From Planctomycetota bacterium (GTDB lineage Bacteria; Planctomycetota; UBA1135; JADKAF01), in NCBI GenBank assembly GCA_016793245.1, contig JAEUHW010000454.1, positions 1 to 53,559 of the forward strand: 53,559 nt of DNA, in the 5' to 3' direction. Positions 27,128 to 35,764 of the stretch are shown in pieces. The translations under genes and the position numbers were made by a program. Below the pieces are notes generated by a model. That model was not told where the DNA came from, did not search any database, and saw nothing but the letters and a program-made list of their open reading frames with translations. Every line of letters begins with the position of its first letter. Within the stretch, counting starts at the first letter, position 1.

Positions 27128-28918
27128 ATGATCCGTTCGCTCCTGTGCTTCGCGCTGCTCTGCGCCACTGTGGCAGCGCAGCATCCGCCCGAGCTCGCGC
27201 TGCCGCCGCGCGGTGGCAGCGCGCTCACCGGCAGTGCGTTCCCGCCGCTCCTGCAAGGGCTCGCGGTCGCCGAGCGCGAGCGCTTGCTCTGGCACGAGCT
27301 CGCGGCAGGAAACGTTCCGGACCACCTGCGCGTGCTCGTGCCCGTCACCACGAGCGCCGTGATCCAGGGGCGGACACGCACGGCGCGCTTCTACGTGACG
27401 CCCGACTACGTCGGTGTGGGGCGGACGGGCGATTGGTTCCGCGTCCCGCTGACGCCGCATCTCGCGCAGCAGCTCGCCGATCGCCTGGAGTGCGCGCTGC
27501 CCACGCGGCGCATGGTGGATGCGATCTGGGCCGCCGCACCGCTCAAGCTGCAGCCGTTCCCGTACAGTCCGTCGGTCTACAACATCCTCTCGGTCGCGCT
27601 CTTCCATCAGCATCATCTGCAGATCGAGAGCCAGCGCGCCGGCGCGCCGCCCGAGCGGCTCACCGCCGGCATCAAGAAGGATGTCGTGGCGTCGGCGCTC
27701 ATCGCGAGCTCGCCCGGCCGCGTCTGCATCTACGGCTGGCACTATCCCAGCGGAGCGCCGATCCAGCCGCTCTCGCGCGTGCATGAGTCGACCTACGCCG
27801 ACTACAGCCACGGGATCCGCCTCGTCGCGCGGCGCATGGAGGTCGATGGCGTGTCGACCACCGTCGAGGCCGTGCTGCAGGATCCCTTGCTGCATCCGTT
27901 GCTGAGCGACGAAGGCGCGATCCCGAGCTCGCGTTATCCGGCGAGCAGCTACGAGTCGTTCCCGTGGAACGACCGCTTCCCGAGCCCCGGGCCCGAGCTC
28001 GCGAGTTGGCGCGCGAAGTTCACCGCGCCGATCTCGGTCGCGACGCAGCCGGCGCCGCCGAGCGGCGATGCCACGGCGCTGCGCATCCAGGATCCCGCGG
28101 GTGGAACCGAGAGCCTGCGTCTCGAACCTGGCTTCGTCCGCGACGTGGTCTTCGAGGCCGATCTCCTCTGCGATCACCGTCCGGAGGTCGCAGCTTCCGG
28201 CTACGAGCGCATGGGGATCTTCGTGCGCGATCGCGCGTCGGGCGCGTTCGATGGAACGTCGAGCCAGCAAGGCGCGTGCTACGCGCTCTGCTTCGATTCG
28301 AACGACGGGCGCGTGCGCTGCCTCCGCGTGTCGGGCGGCGTGCTCATCGATCTCCTGCCGAGCCCGCGCTATGCACCTGCGACCGCGTGGCGGCGCTTCC
28401 GCCTCGAGGCCGAAGGAACGCGCCTCCGCTTCGCGCTCGACGGTGAGCTGCTGCTCGAGGTCGTCGATGCGACGCACAGCGAGGGCGCCTTCGGCATCGG
28501 CTATCACGAGTACTTCTCGAGCAACGCGCTCATGCGCGGCACGCGCGTCGACGCCGTGCACGCCGAAGTGCCGAACGCGTTCGCGCTCGAGCTGCGCAGC
28601 GGTCTCTCTCCGGGCTCGCTGGAGCTCCGCCGTCGCCGCGGCAGCCCCGGCGACTTCTATCTCACGGTGTTCACCTTCCAGCCGGGGGCCTTCCCGAACG
28701 GCTGGTTCTACGGACTCGATCCCGCGCCGGCCGAGCTCGCGTTCCAGCTCTCGGCACTGCACCCGATCTTCGTCGGCCGCCTCGACGCGCGCGGCGAGAG
28801 CGAGCTCCTGGTTCCCGGACTGCCCGCCGGCCTCTCGATGCAAGCGGTGGCGCTCACGCTCGATCCGTCGCTGCGCCTGCTCCGCGCGGCGCGGCCCGTG
28901 GCGCTGGTCCTGCCCTGA
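27128..28918 (+). CDS. Secreted conserved protein with LamG-like domain and terminal module
   Basis: 596 residues, signal peptide to about residue 18. The N-terminal domain (about 60-260) has strongly patterned blocks (FYVTPDYVGVGRTGDWFRVPL, split as TPDYVGVG and RVPLTPHLAQQ; ALPTRRMVDAIW; IKKDVVASAL; CIYGWHYPSGAPIQPLSRVH; YADYSHGIRLV). I know this as a conserved block in planctomycete and verrucomicrobial secreted proteins without assigned function. His and Asp residues in YGWH and DYSHG could be catalytic. Residues about 320-480 look like a concanavalin/DUF1080-type beta-sandwich, and the end is the recurrent module. It starts 15 bp after a palindrome. Confidence 0.75.
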   Translation: MIRSLLCFALLCATVAAQHPPELALPPRGGSALTGSAFPPLLQGLAVAERERLLWHELAAGNVPDHLRVLVPVTTSAVIQGRTRTARFYVTPDYVGVGRTGDWFRVPLTPHLAQQLADRLECALPTRRMVDAIWAAAPLKLQPFPYSPSVYNILSVALFHQHHLQIESQRAGAPPERLTAGIKKDVVASALIASSPGRVCIYGWHYPSGAPIQPLSRVHESTYADYSHGIRLVARRMEVDGVSTTVEAVLQDPLLHPLLSDEGAIPSSRYPASSYESFPWNDRFPSPGPELASWRAKFTAPISVATQPAPPSGDATALRIQDPAGGTESLRLEPGFVRDVVFEADLLCDHRPEVAASGYERMGIFVRDRASGAFDGTSSQQGACYALCFDSNDGRVRCLRVSGGVLIDLLPSPRYAPATAWRRFRLEAEGTRLRFALDGELLLEVVDATHSEGAFGIGYHEYFSSNALMRGTRVDAVHAEVPNAFALELRSGLSPGSLELRRRRGSPGDFYLTVFTFQPGAFPNGWFYGLDPAPAELAFQLSALHPIFVGRLDARGESELLVPGLPAGLSMQAVALTLDPSLRLLRAARPVALVLP

Positions 28919-28986
28919 GGAATGCGGCTGGCCGGCAATCGGGCAGCCGCGGGGACTAAGGTGCAATCCGGTTGCACCTTCCCGCT

Positions 28987-29439
28987 CTACATATGGGGCG
29001 GCGGCTCTTGCCGCGGGCCCCGACCGCGGGGCGGCGGCGACCGCCGCGCGACTTCTTCCAGGATGCTCGCCGCGAGCTCGTGCTCGCACGTCGGGAAGAG
29101 CTCGCGCTCCTCGAAGCGCACGTGCTCGACCAGCTTCGCAGCGAAGCTCCGGAGCGCGGACGCGTCGCCTGTTGCCGCAGCAACGATGTCCGCGCGCAGC
29201 CGCGCGTGATCGGCGAGAACCCGCTCGACGAGCGCGCTGCGCCCGAGGGCGCGCAACGCCGGCAGCAGAAGGGACTCCTCGATGGCGAAGTGCGGCTCGA
29301 GCTCGCGCGCGAAGCGCACGGCGAGCGCCTCGCCGTCCGTGCGCGTCCAGCTCGCCGCTGCGCGCTCGAGCTCGCGCACGAGCACGAGCGCGTCGTGGTG
29401 GTCGGAGCTCAGGCCGTGGAGGTGGGGGTGGCGGTGCAT
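28987..29439 (-). CDS. Hemerythrin HHE-domain protein
   Basis: 150 residues from ATG 29439. The longer frame upstream is Arg-rich and unlikely. Four-helix HHE cation-binding domain with the expected ligands: H14/H15 in SSDHHDALVL, HFAIEESLLLP (H50, E54), ADHARLRADI (H78) and EHVRFEERELFP (H106, E110). Such proteins bind di-iron and sense or carry O2, NO or iron. A short His-rich N-terminus (MHRHPHLHG) precedes it. Convergent with the secreted gene at 27128. Confidence 0.87.
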   Translation of the reverse strand: MHRHPHLHGLSSDHHDALVLVRELERAAASWTRTDGEALAVRFARELEPHFAIEESLLLPALRALGRSALVERVLADHARLRADIVAAATGDASALRSFAAKLVEHVRFEERELFPTCEHELAASILEEVARRSPPPRGRGPRQEPPPHM

Positions 29440-29664
29440 GGGTGCGGGAGCGCGCAGAGCGCGGCGCTGGATGCTCGCCCTTCGCGACCGGTGGGGCCAG
29501 GGCCAATCCGTCTCCGCCGCCCGGTCTCGAGATCCTCTAGGAAGCACCCATCCACTGGTCTGGGCGCATTCGGGCCCGCATCCCGGGCCTTGCGCTCGTA
29601 GCTCAGGTGCCTTGACGATTGGGGTGACCCAGATCGATCATCCACGCCGTTGGTTCGATCGCCC

Positions 29665-30123
29665 ATGCGCTTCCTCCGCCTCCCGCTCCTCCTGCTGCTC
29701 TTCCTCCCGGGCCTCGTCCTGCCCGCGGGGTTGTTGCTCCGGATCTGCCTTTGCGAGCACGAGGGCGGGCGAGCGGGCGCGAATTGCTGCGCGCCGGCGG
29801 CGCCGGAAGCGCCGGGTCGATCCTGTTGCAGCGGTGCGCGGGAGCTCGCTTCCGCGGACACCGAAGAAGCAGGCTCCGACGACGCGCCTGCGGATGGAGC
29901 GCTGCGCGCCGATACCTGCCGCTGCCTCCTCCTGCAGATCGAAGAGGAGTTGCCCGATGCGGAGCGGCCGCGCGCGGAGCTCGAGTTCGCTCTCGCGCCG
30001 AGCTCTGCCGCCGAACGAGCGGCTCCATTTCCCGCGGTGGAACCCCCGCGTCGCCGCGGTTCGCCGCGTCCCCTCGTCCGGCCTCCACCGGATCACCAGC
30101 GCACGCTGCCTCTCCTGCTCTAG
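29665..30123 (+). CDS. Small Cys-rich exported or membrane-anchored protein
   Basis: 152 residues from ATG 29665, picked over ATG 29650 as it begins right at the signal or anchor (LRLPLLLLLFLPGLVLPAG). A short Cys-rich segment follows (LRICLCEHEGG, NCCAPAAP, SCCSGA, then DTCRCLLL), then a Pro/Arg-rich tail. The Cys pairs and the position at the head of a metal-type operon suggest metal binding, but no family is recognised. The interval 29440-29664 before it holds the operon's leader; no gene seen. Confidence 0.6.
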   Translation: MRFLRLPLLLLLFLPGLVLPAGLLLRICLCEHEGGRAGANCCAPAAPEAPGRSCCSGARELASADTEEAGSDDAPADGALRADTCRCLLLQIEEELPDAERPRAELEFALAPSSAAERAAPFPAVEPPRRRGSPRPLVRPPPDHQRTLPLLL

Positions 30124-30245
30124 GGCCGCGACCAGCCCGCAGCGAGCGCGCCGCCCCGGCGTTCTCGCCCTGGTCGTGTAATGGCCGTCCCGCCGCAGCG
30201 TCTGCGGTCCGGACGCCGCAATCCCCTTACGGCAACGAGGCTCAA

Positions 30246-30938
30246 ATGCTGCGAACGCTCTTCTCCGCTCTCCTTCTGTCCTGCGTTCTGTCTGGTGCGG
30301 GGCTCGCCCAGACCCCGCCCTCCGTCGAAGTCCCGACCTTTCCCAACGCGACTTGCCCGATCATGGGCAAGAAGGTCTCGCTCCCGCTCTTCGTGGACAC
30401 CGAGCTCGGGCGCATCTACGTCTGCTGCAAGCCCTGCTTCAAGAAGATCCGCGCCAACGTTCCGGTCGCGCACAAGACCGCGTACCCGGTCGTCGAGGAG
30501 CTCGCGAACACGACCTGCCCCGTCTCCGGTGAGCCGATCGGCGAGGACGCCGTCGCGGTCACCTTGCAAGGCTTCCGCTTCCGCGTCTGCTGCGAAGGCT
30601 GCGTCGTCGGCGCCCGGGAGAACTCGCAGGTCGTGCTGACCAAGCTGCGCCGCGAGAAGATCGTCGACGTCGGCAATCGCACGTGCCCGATCAGCGCGAA
30701 GCCGGTGCAGGCGCACGCGTTCGCGTTGGTGGGGACGAAGCTGATCCACCTCGCGGGGCCGGAGCTCGTCGAGCAAGTGTCGAAGGATCCGCAGGCCGCG
30801 CTCGCGAAGGCGGAGGAAATCGCCGCCGCGCAGCCCCCGGCGAAGAAGCACGAGCACGTGCGCGAGAAGAAGGGCGATACGAAGCGCGAGAAGCTCGAAG
30901 ACGGTCCGGAAGCGCGCCCGAACGGAGGCGGACAGTGA
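30246..30938 (+). CDS. Exported CCxxC metal-binding (TRASH/YHS-like) protein
   Basis: 230 residues, signal peptide to about residue 22 (LLSCVLSGAGLAQ). Three related modules: TCPIMGKKV followed by YVCCKPCFKK (37-66), TCPVSGEPI followed by RVCCEGCV (90-120), and a third TCPISAKPV (147-153) that has lost the CCxxC half. The Cys spacing resembles the TRASH/YHS metal-binding families linked to copper handling. The last 40 residues are charged with Lys/Glu. Lies in an operon with TolC-like and multicopper oxidase genes, so periplasmic copper sequestration is a reasonable inference. Confidence 0.75.
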   Translation: MLRTLFSALLLSCVLSGAGLAQTPPSVEVPTFPNATCPIMGKKVSLPLFVDTELGRIYVCCKPCFKKIRANVPVAHKTAYPVVEELANTTCPVSGEPIGEDAVAVTLQGFRFRVCCEGCVVGARENSQVVLTKLRREKIVDVGNRTCPISAKPVQAHAFALVGTKLIHLAGPELVEQVSKDPQAALAKAEEIAAAQPPAKKHEHVREKKGDTKREKLEDGPEARPNGGGQ

Positions 30939-31165
30939 GCGGCGTCTTGCGCTCACTCGCCGCTCTCCTCGCTCCGCTCCCTCTGCTCGCGACCTCGTGC
31001 GGCACCGCGCCGCCGATGCCCGACCCGCCCGCGACGCATCCCGCGTCGCCGAGCGCGGCGGAGGCGCCGCGTCCGCCGGCGAGCCGGGCCTTCGAGATCG
31101 CGGAGGAGGAACCGCGCGAGAAGCGCTCCGGCGCGATGAGCTCCGGTGGAGGACATCGCCGATGA
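30935..31165 (+). CDS. Small lipoprotein
   Basis: 76 residues from GTG 30935, which overlaps the previous stop as GTGA. Signal peptide with lipobox (PLPLLATSCGT), then a Pro/Ala-rich mature peptide ending EPREKRSGAMSSGGGHRR. It ends overlapping the next ATG (ATGA at 31162), so it is locked into the operon by translational coupling on both sides. No known family. Confidence 0.65.
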   Translation: MSGVLRSLAALLAPLPLLATSCGTAPPMPDPPATHPASPSAAEAPRPPASRAFEIAEEEPREKRSGAMSSGGGHRR

Positions 31166-32580
31166 ACACCCGCTCCCTGCTCGCGACCGCGCTCGCCCTC
31201 GCGGCGAGCGCCTGCACCTCGCTCGACCCGAGCGAGGACCGCGACGAAGTCCACGCGGAGCTTCGCACGCGCGCCTCGGTCGACGTCGCGCTGCCCGCGC
31301 TCGACGATGACGCCGCGCTGGCCGAAGAGGTGCGGGTGCTGCTCGCGACGCCGCTCGATGCCGAGCGCGCCGTGCGCGTGGCACTCCTGCAGAACCGCCG
31401 CGTCCGCTCGCTCTACGAGGCGCTCGGCGTCGGGCGCGCAGAATTGGTGCAGGCCGGTCTCATCCGCAACCCGACCTTCGACTTCGACGCGCGCTTCCTG
31501 GAGGGCGGAGGCACCGACCTCGAGTTCGGGCTCTCGCAGCCCATCCTCGAGCTCTTCTTCTTGCCGCTGCGGAAGCGCCTCGCCGAGCACGAGTACGCCG
31601 CGGCGAAGCTGCGCGTCACCGAGGAGCTCGTCTCGCTGTGCTTCGCCGTGCGCCGCGCGTTCGCGCGCGCACGCGCCGCGGCGGCACTGGTCGAGGTCGA
31701 AGCGCGTGCCCTGCGCACGGCCGCGGCCTCGCACGAGCTGATGCGGCTCTTGCACGCCGCGGGCAACGCCACCGATGCCGAGCTCGCCATCGAGCGCGCG
31801 GGAGAAACCCGCGCGCGCCTCGATCTCGCGGCGACGGAGCAGGCGGCGGTCGAGGCGCGCGAGCCCGTGCAAGCATTGCTCGGCCTCTGGGGCGAGCACA
31901 CGCAGTGGAGCCTCGTCGCGGAGCCGCTCACCGAGAGCGCGCTCGCGCTCGATACGAGCCGCATCGAAGCGCGCGCGGTCGAGGCCTCGCTCGATCTCCG
32001 CGCGCAACGCGAGGGGTTGAATTCACTCGCGCAGCAAGCGGGCCTCGATACGTGGCGCGGCTGGTTCCCCGAGCTCGCGCTCGGCGCGAACGGGATCCGC
32101 ATCCCCGGAGGCACCTGGGGCTTCGGGCCGCGGCTCGAAGGCGAGCTGCCGCTCTTCGACCAGGGCTCTTCGCGCCGCGCGCGCTCCGCGGCGCAGCTCC
32201 GCGCGGGCATGCACGACTTCGCGCAGAGCGCGGTGGAGCTCCGCGCTGGCGCGCGGCTGCTGCAGGAGCGCCTCCTGCGCTTGCTCGAGCGCGCGCGCTT
32301 CCTGCGCGACGTGCATCTGCCGCAGCGCGCGGAGGTCGTGCGCACGACGCTCCAGAACTACAACGCGATGCAGATCGGCGCCTTCGAAGTGCTGACGCAG
32401 CGCCGAGCGGAGCTCCGCGATCAACGCGAGCTCGTGCTGGTGCTGCGCGAGGCCGAGCTCGCGCAGCTCGACATGCGCGAGCTCCTGGCGGGATCGATGC
32501 CGGAGGCGCTGCGGCGACGACTCCGCGGCGCGGAAGAAGAAGAGGAGCTCGCGGGCAATGCTCGCGCGGAACGGAGCTGA
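31162..32580 (+). CDS. TolC/CusC-like outer-membrane efflux lipoprotein
   Basis: 472 residues from ATG 31162. Signal peptide with lipobox (ALALAASACTS), as in CusC/OprM-type proteins. The body is long amphipathic helices with OEP repeats: RAVRVALLQNRRVRSLYEAL, GRAELVQAGLIRNPTFD, and in the second half ELPLFDQGSSRRARSAAQL and VVRTTLQNYNAMQIGAFEVL, typical of TolC family hairpins. Forms the outer-membrane duct of an efflux system. No inner-membrane pump or adaptor lies nearby, so it must work with partners elsewhere or have another role. Confidence 0.87.
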   Translation: MNTRSLLATALALAASACTSLDPSEDRDEVHAELRTRASVDVALPALDDDAALAEEVRVLLATPLDAERAVRVALLQNRRVRSLYEALGVGRAELVQAGLIRNPTFDFDARFLEGGGTDLEFGLSQPILELFFLPLRKRLAEHEYAAAKLRVTEELVSLCFAVRRAFARARAAAALVEVEARALRTAAASHELMRLLHAAGNATDAELAIERAGETRARLDLAATEQAAVEAREPVQALLGLWGEHTQWSLVAEPLTESALALDTSRIEARAVEASLDLRAQREGLNSLAQQAGLDTWRGWFPELALGANGIRIPGGTWGFGPRLEGELPLFDQGSSRRARSAAQLRAGMHDFAQSAVELRAGARLLQERLLRLLERARFLRDVHLPQRAEVVRTTLQNYNAMQIGAFEVLTQRRAELRDQRELVLVLREAELAQLDMRELLAGSMPEALRRRLRGAEEEEELAGNARAERS

Positions 32581-32584
32581 GACC

Positions 32585-33886
32585 ATGAGAACCGATCGAA
32601 GGACCTTTCTGCTCGGTGGCGCGGCCGCCGGGCTCACGGCGCCGCTCGCTGCGCCGATCACGCGCGGCGCGTTCGCGCGGAGCCTCCCTCTCGACGCCCC
32701 GCCGCAACCCCTCGGCCTGCCCTTCCGCGACTACGTGCCGGTGGAGACGCCGAACGGTGCGACGCTCCCTTGGCGCATCTCCAACGGTGCCAAGGTCTTC
32801 CACCTCGTCGCGGAGCCCGTGCGCCACGAGTTCGCTCCGGGCTTGGAGGCGAACTGCTGGGGCTACAACGGGCGCGTCCACGGCCCGACCATCGAAGCCG
32901 TCGAAGGCGATCGCGTGCGCATCTACGTCACGAACCGCCTCGACGCGCCGACCACCGTGCACTGGCACGGGATCATCCTCCCGAACGGCATGGACGGCGT
33001 CGGCGGTCTCACACAGCGCTCCATCGAGCCGGGCGAGACCTTCCGCTACGAGTTCGTCCTACGCCAGCACGGCACCTTCATGTACCACAGCCATCACGAC
33101 GAGATGGTCCAGATGGCGATGGGCCTCACGGGCATGATCGTGATCCATCCGCGTGTGCTGCGCGAACCACCGCCGGAGCGCGACTTCGTCTACATGCTGA
33201 GCGAGTGGGCGCTCCCGGTCGGCAGCGAACGCCCCAATCCCAACGAGATGCAGGACTTCAACGTCCTCACCTTCAACGCCAAGGTCTTCCCCGCGACGGC
33301 CCCGATGGTCGTGCGCACCGGCCAGCGCGTGCGCATCCGCATCGGCAATCTCTCCGCCATGGATCACCACCCGATCCATCTCCACGGCCACGCCTTCCAG
33401 ACCGTGTCCACCGATGGCGGCGAGATCCCGCCCTCCGCCCGCTGGCCCGAGACCTCGACCCTGGTCGGCGTCGGCCAGACGCGCACTTTCGACTTCGTCG
33501 CCGACAACCCGGGCGACTGGGCGATGCACTGCCACATGACGCACCACGTCATGACGCAGATGGGCCACGACGTCCCCAATCTCACCGGCGTCGATCCGAG
33601 CCGCTTCGACGAAGCCTTGGCGGAGGTGGTACCCGAGTTCGCCTCGATGGGCATGGACGAGAGCGCTATGGACGAAGCCGATCCGACGCTCCCGAAGAAC
33701 AGCTTGCCGATGGTCGGCGGCGAAGGTCCCTTCGGTTACATCACGATGGGCGGCATGGTCACCGTGCTGAAGGTGCGCGATGGCATCGAGAGCTACGGGG
33801 ATCCGGGGGCGTACGAGCATCCGGAGGGGACGGTCGCGGAGGTGGCTTCGGTGGAGGAGTTGGTGAGGGATGGGGTGGGGGGATGA
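32585..33886 (+). CDS. Tat-exported multicopper oxidase
   Basis: 433 residues from ATG 32585, 4 bp after the TolC-like stop. Twin-arginine signal (DRRTFLLGGAAAG). All four copper-binding motifs are intact: HWHG (126-129), HSHH (168-171), HHPIHLHGHA (261-270) and HCHMTHHVMTQM (315-326), the last giving type-1 Cys316, His320 and Met326. It is shorter than CueO-type three-domain enzymes, suggesting two cupredoxin domains plus tail. Met-rich stretches (MGMDESAMDE) could bind Cu(I). Likely oxidises Cu(I) or phenols in the periplasm. Last gene of the operon. Confidence 0.9.
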   Translation: MRTDRRTFLLGGAAAGLTAPLAAPITRGAFARSLPLDAPPQPLGLPFRDYVPVETPNGATLPWRISNGAKVFHLVAEPVRHEFAPGLEANCWGYNGRVHGPTIEAVEGDRVRIYVTNRLDAPTTVHWHGIILPNGMDGVGGLTQRSIEPGETFRYEFVLRQHGTFMYHSHHDEMVQMAMGLTGMIVIHPRVLREPPPERDFVYMLSEWALPVGSERPNPNEMQDFNVLTFNAKVFPATAPMVVRTGQRVRIRIGNLSAMDHHPIHLHGHAFQTVSTDGGEIPPSARWPETSTLVGVGQTRTFDFVADNPGDWAMHCHMTHHVMTQMGHDVPNLTGVDPSRFDEALAEVVPEFASMGMDESAMDEADPTLPKNSLPMVGGEGPFGYITMGGMVTVLKVRDGIESYGDPGAYEHPEGTVAEVASVEELVRDGVGG

Positions 33887-34230
33887 CGAAGCGGCAACTC
33901 CAGGAGCGCTGCCCCTGATAAATGCTGCCAGTCATGAGACCGGGCGCGCGAGCCTCAGCGTTAGGCAAGAGGATGTAGCCTCTCCGAGCAGGGGGGGGGA
34001 CTCCCCACCATTCTGCAAGAGACTTTCCGAGGACTCCGACCCGAGCGCTGCGATTTGCCGCCGCCGCTCCGACGGGGACTCCGGCGGCACACCTCGCGCC
34101 AGCTGCAAAGCCAGCTGGCACTCGGCGTGCGGCCTGCGTCCTCCGTCTCCGCTCGTCGGTGGAAGTTGGAGCGTCTTCTGCGGCCCCGCAGGAGGCGGGG
34201 GGCCGCAGAAGTATGTTCTCGTGGCTCCCT
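33887..34230. other. Non-coding flank on the 3' side of the IS110 transposase
   Basis: No gene supported. Contains a perfect 13-bp stem, 34175-34187 with 34199-34211 (CTTCTGCGGCCCC and complement, 11-bp loop), 20 bp beyond the transposase stop, and a run of Gs near 33990. Part of this probably belongs to the insertion element. Its outer boundary cannot be placed because IS110 elements lack terminal inverted repeats. Confidence 0.5.
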
Positions 34231-35472
34231 TCATGCGGCCGTGGCGGCGTCTGGATCCCTGGGCCTCCAAGTCGTTCCGTCGCGCAGCATGGCGCACAGC
34301 ACGTTGAGGCAGCGATCGCCGATGGTTCGAAGAGCCCGAGCATGTCCGTGGCCGCGCGCGCGCATCGCGGAGTAGCGCTCTGCCGATGCCGGGTCGCGCT
34401 GAGAAGCGACGCGCGCAAGATGGTAGACGGCGTTGCGCAAGCCCAAGTGACAAGACTTGCGCATGCTCACGATGTGCTTCTTGCCGCTGCACTTGGTGAC
34501 CGGGGCGATCCCGCACAGTGCGCGGAGGCCATGGTAGTCTCGAGCGCGCAGAAGCCGCCAGGCGTCTGCGAGCAACGCGGCGCCGACGATCGTGCCTACC
34601 CCTGGCATGGAGAGCATGATCTCGACGTCGCGTTGCTCGACCTCTGCATCCGGGCCCGAAGATCCAGCCGACTCGAGACAGCGCTCGAGTTCGTGCCTGA
34701 CCAGCGCGACTTGACTCGAGATGAGCTCAAGGCGCTGCACGAGCAGTTGCACATGAGCAACTGCGGCTTCGACGGTACCTGGCGCGACGACGAAGGACGC
34801 TTCGCGCAGCTTTGCCAGGACCTCCTCGGGTCCTATCCGCCGGATGCGCCGAGCGGCCAGGATGCTCGCGATTTTGGCCGTGCGTGCCTTGCGCGCCAAT
34901 TCCGGCGTCGGCACGACCTTGAGCAGGTCGAGCGCAACGGACTCGCCCGGGTCGGAGAAGCAGGCGAGGAACGCGGGATAGTAGCGGCGCAGTTGCTCTC
35001 GCAGCCGGTTGGTGATGCGGGTGCGCTCGTGGACGAGGTCTTCGTGCATGCGCGAGTACTCGCGCAGCTCGATGATCCAGGGCGAGTCTGGCTTGATCGC
35101 GCGGAACGCGCGCATATCCGTGCGCAACGAGTCGGCGAGCACCAACGCGTCACGACGATCATCCTTGGCGCCAGATGGCGAGAAGCGATCTCGGAACCGA
35201 TCGACCTGCTTGGGGTTGATCGAGTAGACCGCGAAGCCTCGCTCGAGGAGGACATCCACGACCGGACCATGCGGCACTTCGATCGCGACATGGACCGAAG
35301 CACTCTCGTCGCAGCCCAGCTGCGCAAGCCACGAACACATCTCGCCGAGGCTCTCAGGCGCATGACGCACTGCTCGTTCGCAGAGCTTTGCGCCGTTCTC
35401 GCGGAGAACGCAGACCTGGTGAAGCTCGGTCGACCAGTCGATCCCTACCCAGAGCTTCGAAGTGGAATCCAT
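34231..35472 (-). mobile_element. IS110-family insertion sequence, DEDD transposase gene
   Basis: 413-residue transposase from ATG 35472, intact, near the usual 400 residues. The N-terminal DEDD RuvC-like domain has VGIDWSTELHQVCV (Asp12), VAIEVPHGPVVDVLL and AKDDRRDALVLADSL. The C-terminal Tnp_20 domain has the serine motif SMPGVGTIVGAALLAD, then LRALCGIAPVTKCSGKKHIV. These elements recombine DNA through a circular intermediate, guided in characterised members by a bridge RNA encoded in the non-coding end. It sits between the copper operon and a lower-GC orphan gene, marking a mobile island. Confidence 0.92.
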
Positions 35473-35720
35473 CGTCGCCTCCTGAAGTGGAACCAGTTGA
35501 GCGCCGACGTCGCCGCCCCCTTCGGTCGAGCCCTGTACTGGCGCTCTAGGCGCAACACTCCCCACAGGACGTCGAGGACGGCTGCCCGTCGCGGCGCGGG
35601 TCCCCCCCAGGAGCTCGGAGCTCTGGGGGCAGATGGCTGCTCGCGACAGGCCGCCGGTGCCGCGCTAGGCTACCCACAGGTCGCCAAGCGAGGCGTCTCC
35701 AGTGGTACAGGGGGGGCTGC
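35473..35720 (-). ncRNA. Candidate bridge-RNA region of the IS110 element
   Basis: About 250 bp upstream of the transposase start, with no supported gene. It holds a strong hairpin at 35604-35629 (CCCCCAG then GAGCT, loop CGG, AGCTC then TGGGGG) and other GC-rich inverted segments. In IS621-type IS110 elements the bridge RNA is transcribed from this position. Neither target- nor donor-binding loops were assigned, so this is a positional call. Confidence 0.35.
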
Positions 35721-35764
35721 TTGTTGGCCCTCGCTTGCGACGTCAGCCAACCGAAAGCATGTTC

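Noticed and set aside
29590..29670. tRNA-like boxes: GTAGCTCAGG at 29598 and GGTTCGATC at 29652
   Set aside because: Spacing is about right, but the D-stem, T-stem and acceptor arms do not pair, and an ATG and signal peptide start at the 3' end. Not called as tRNA.
33958..33966. GCGTTAGGC, resembling the right end of an integron attC site beside the IS110
   Set aside because: No matching left half (YYYAAC) on the required side and no cassette structure or integrase; IS1111-type attC targeting cannot be supported.
35713..35755. GTTGGC...GCCAAC inverted pair
   Set aside because: Orientation is opposite to that of attC half-sites and the stem is short; probably chance.
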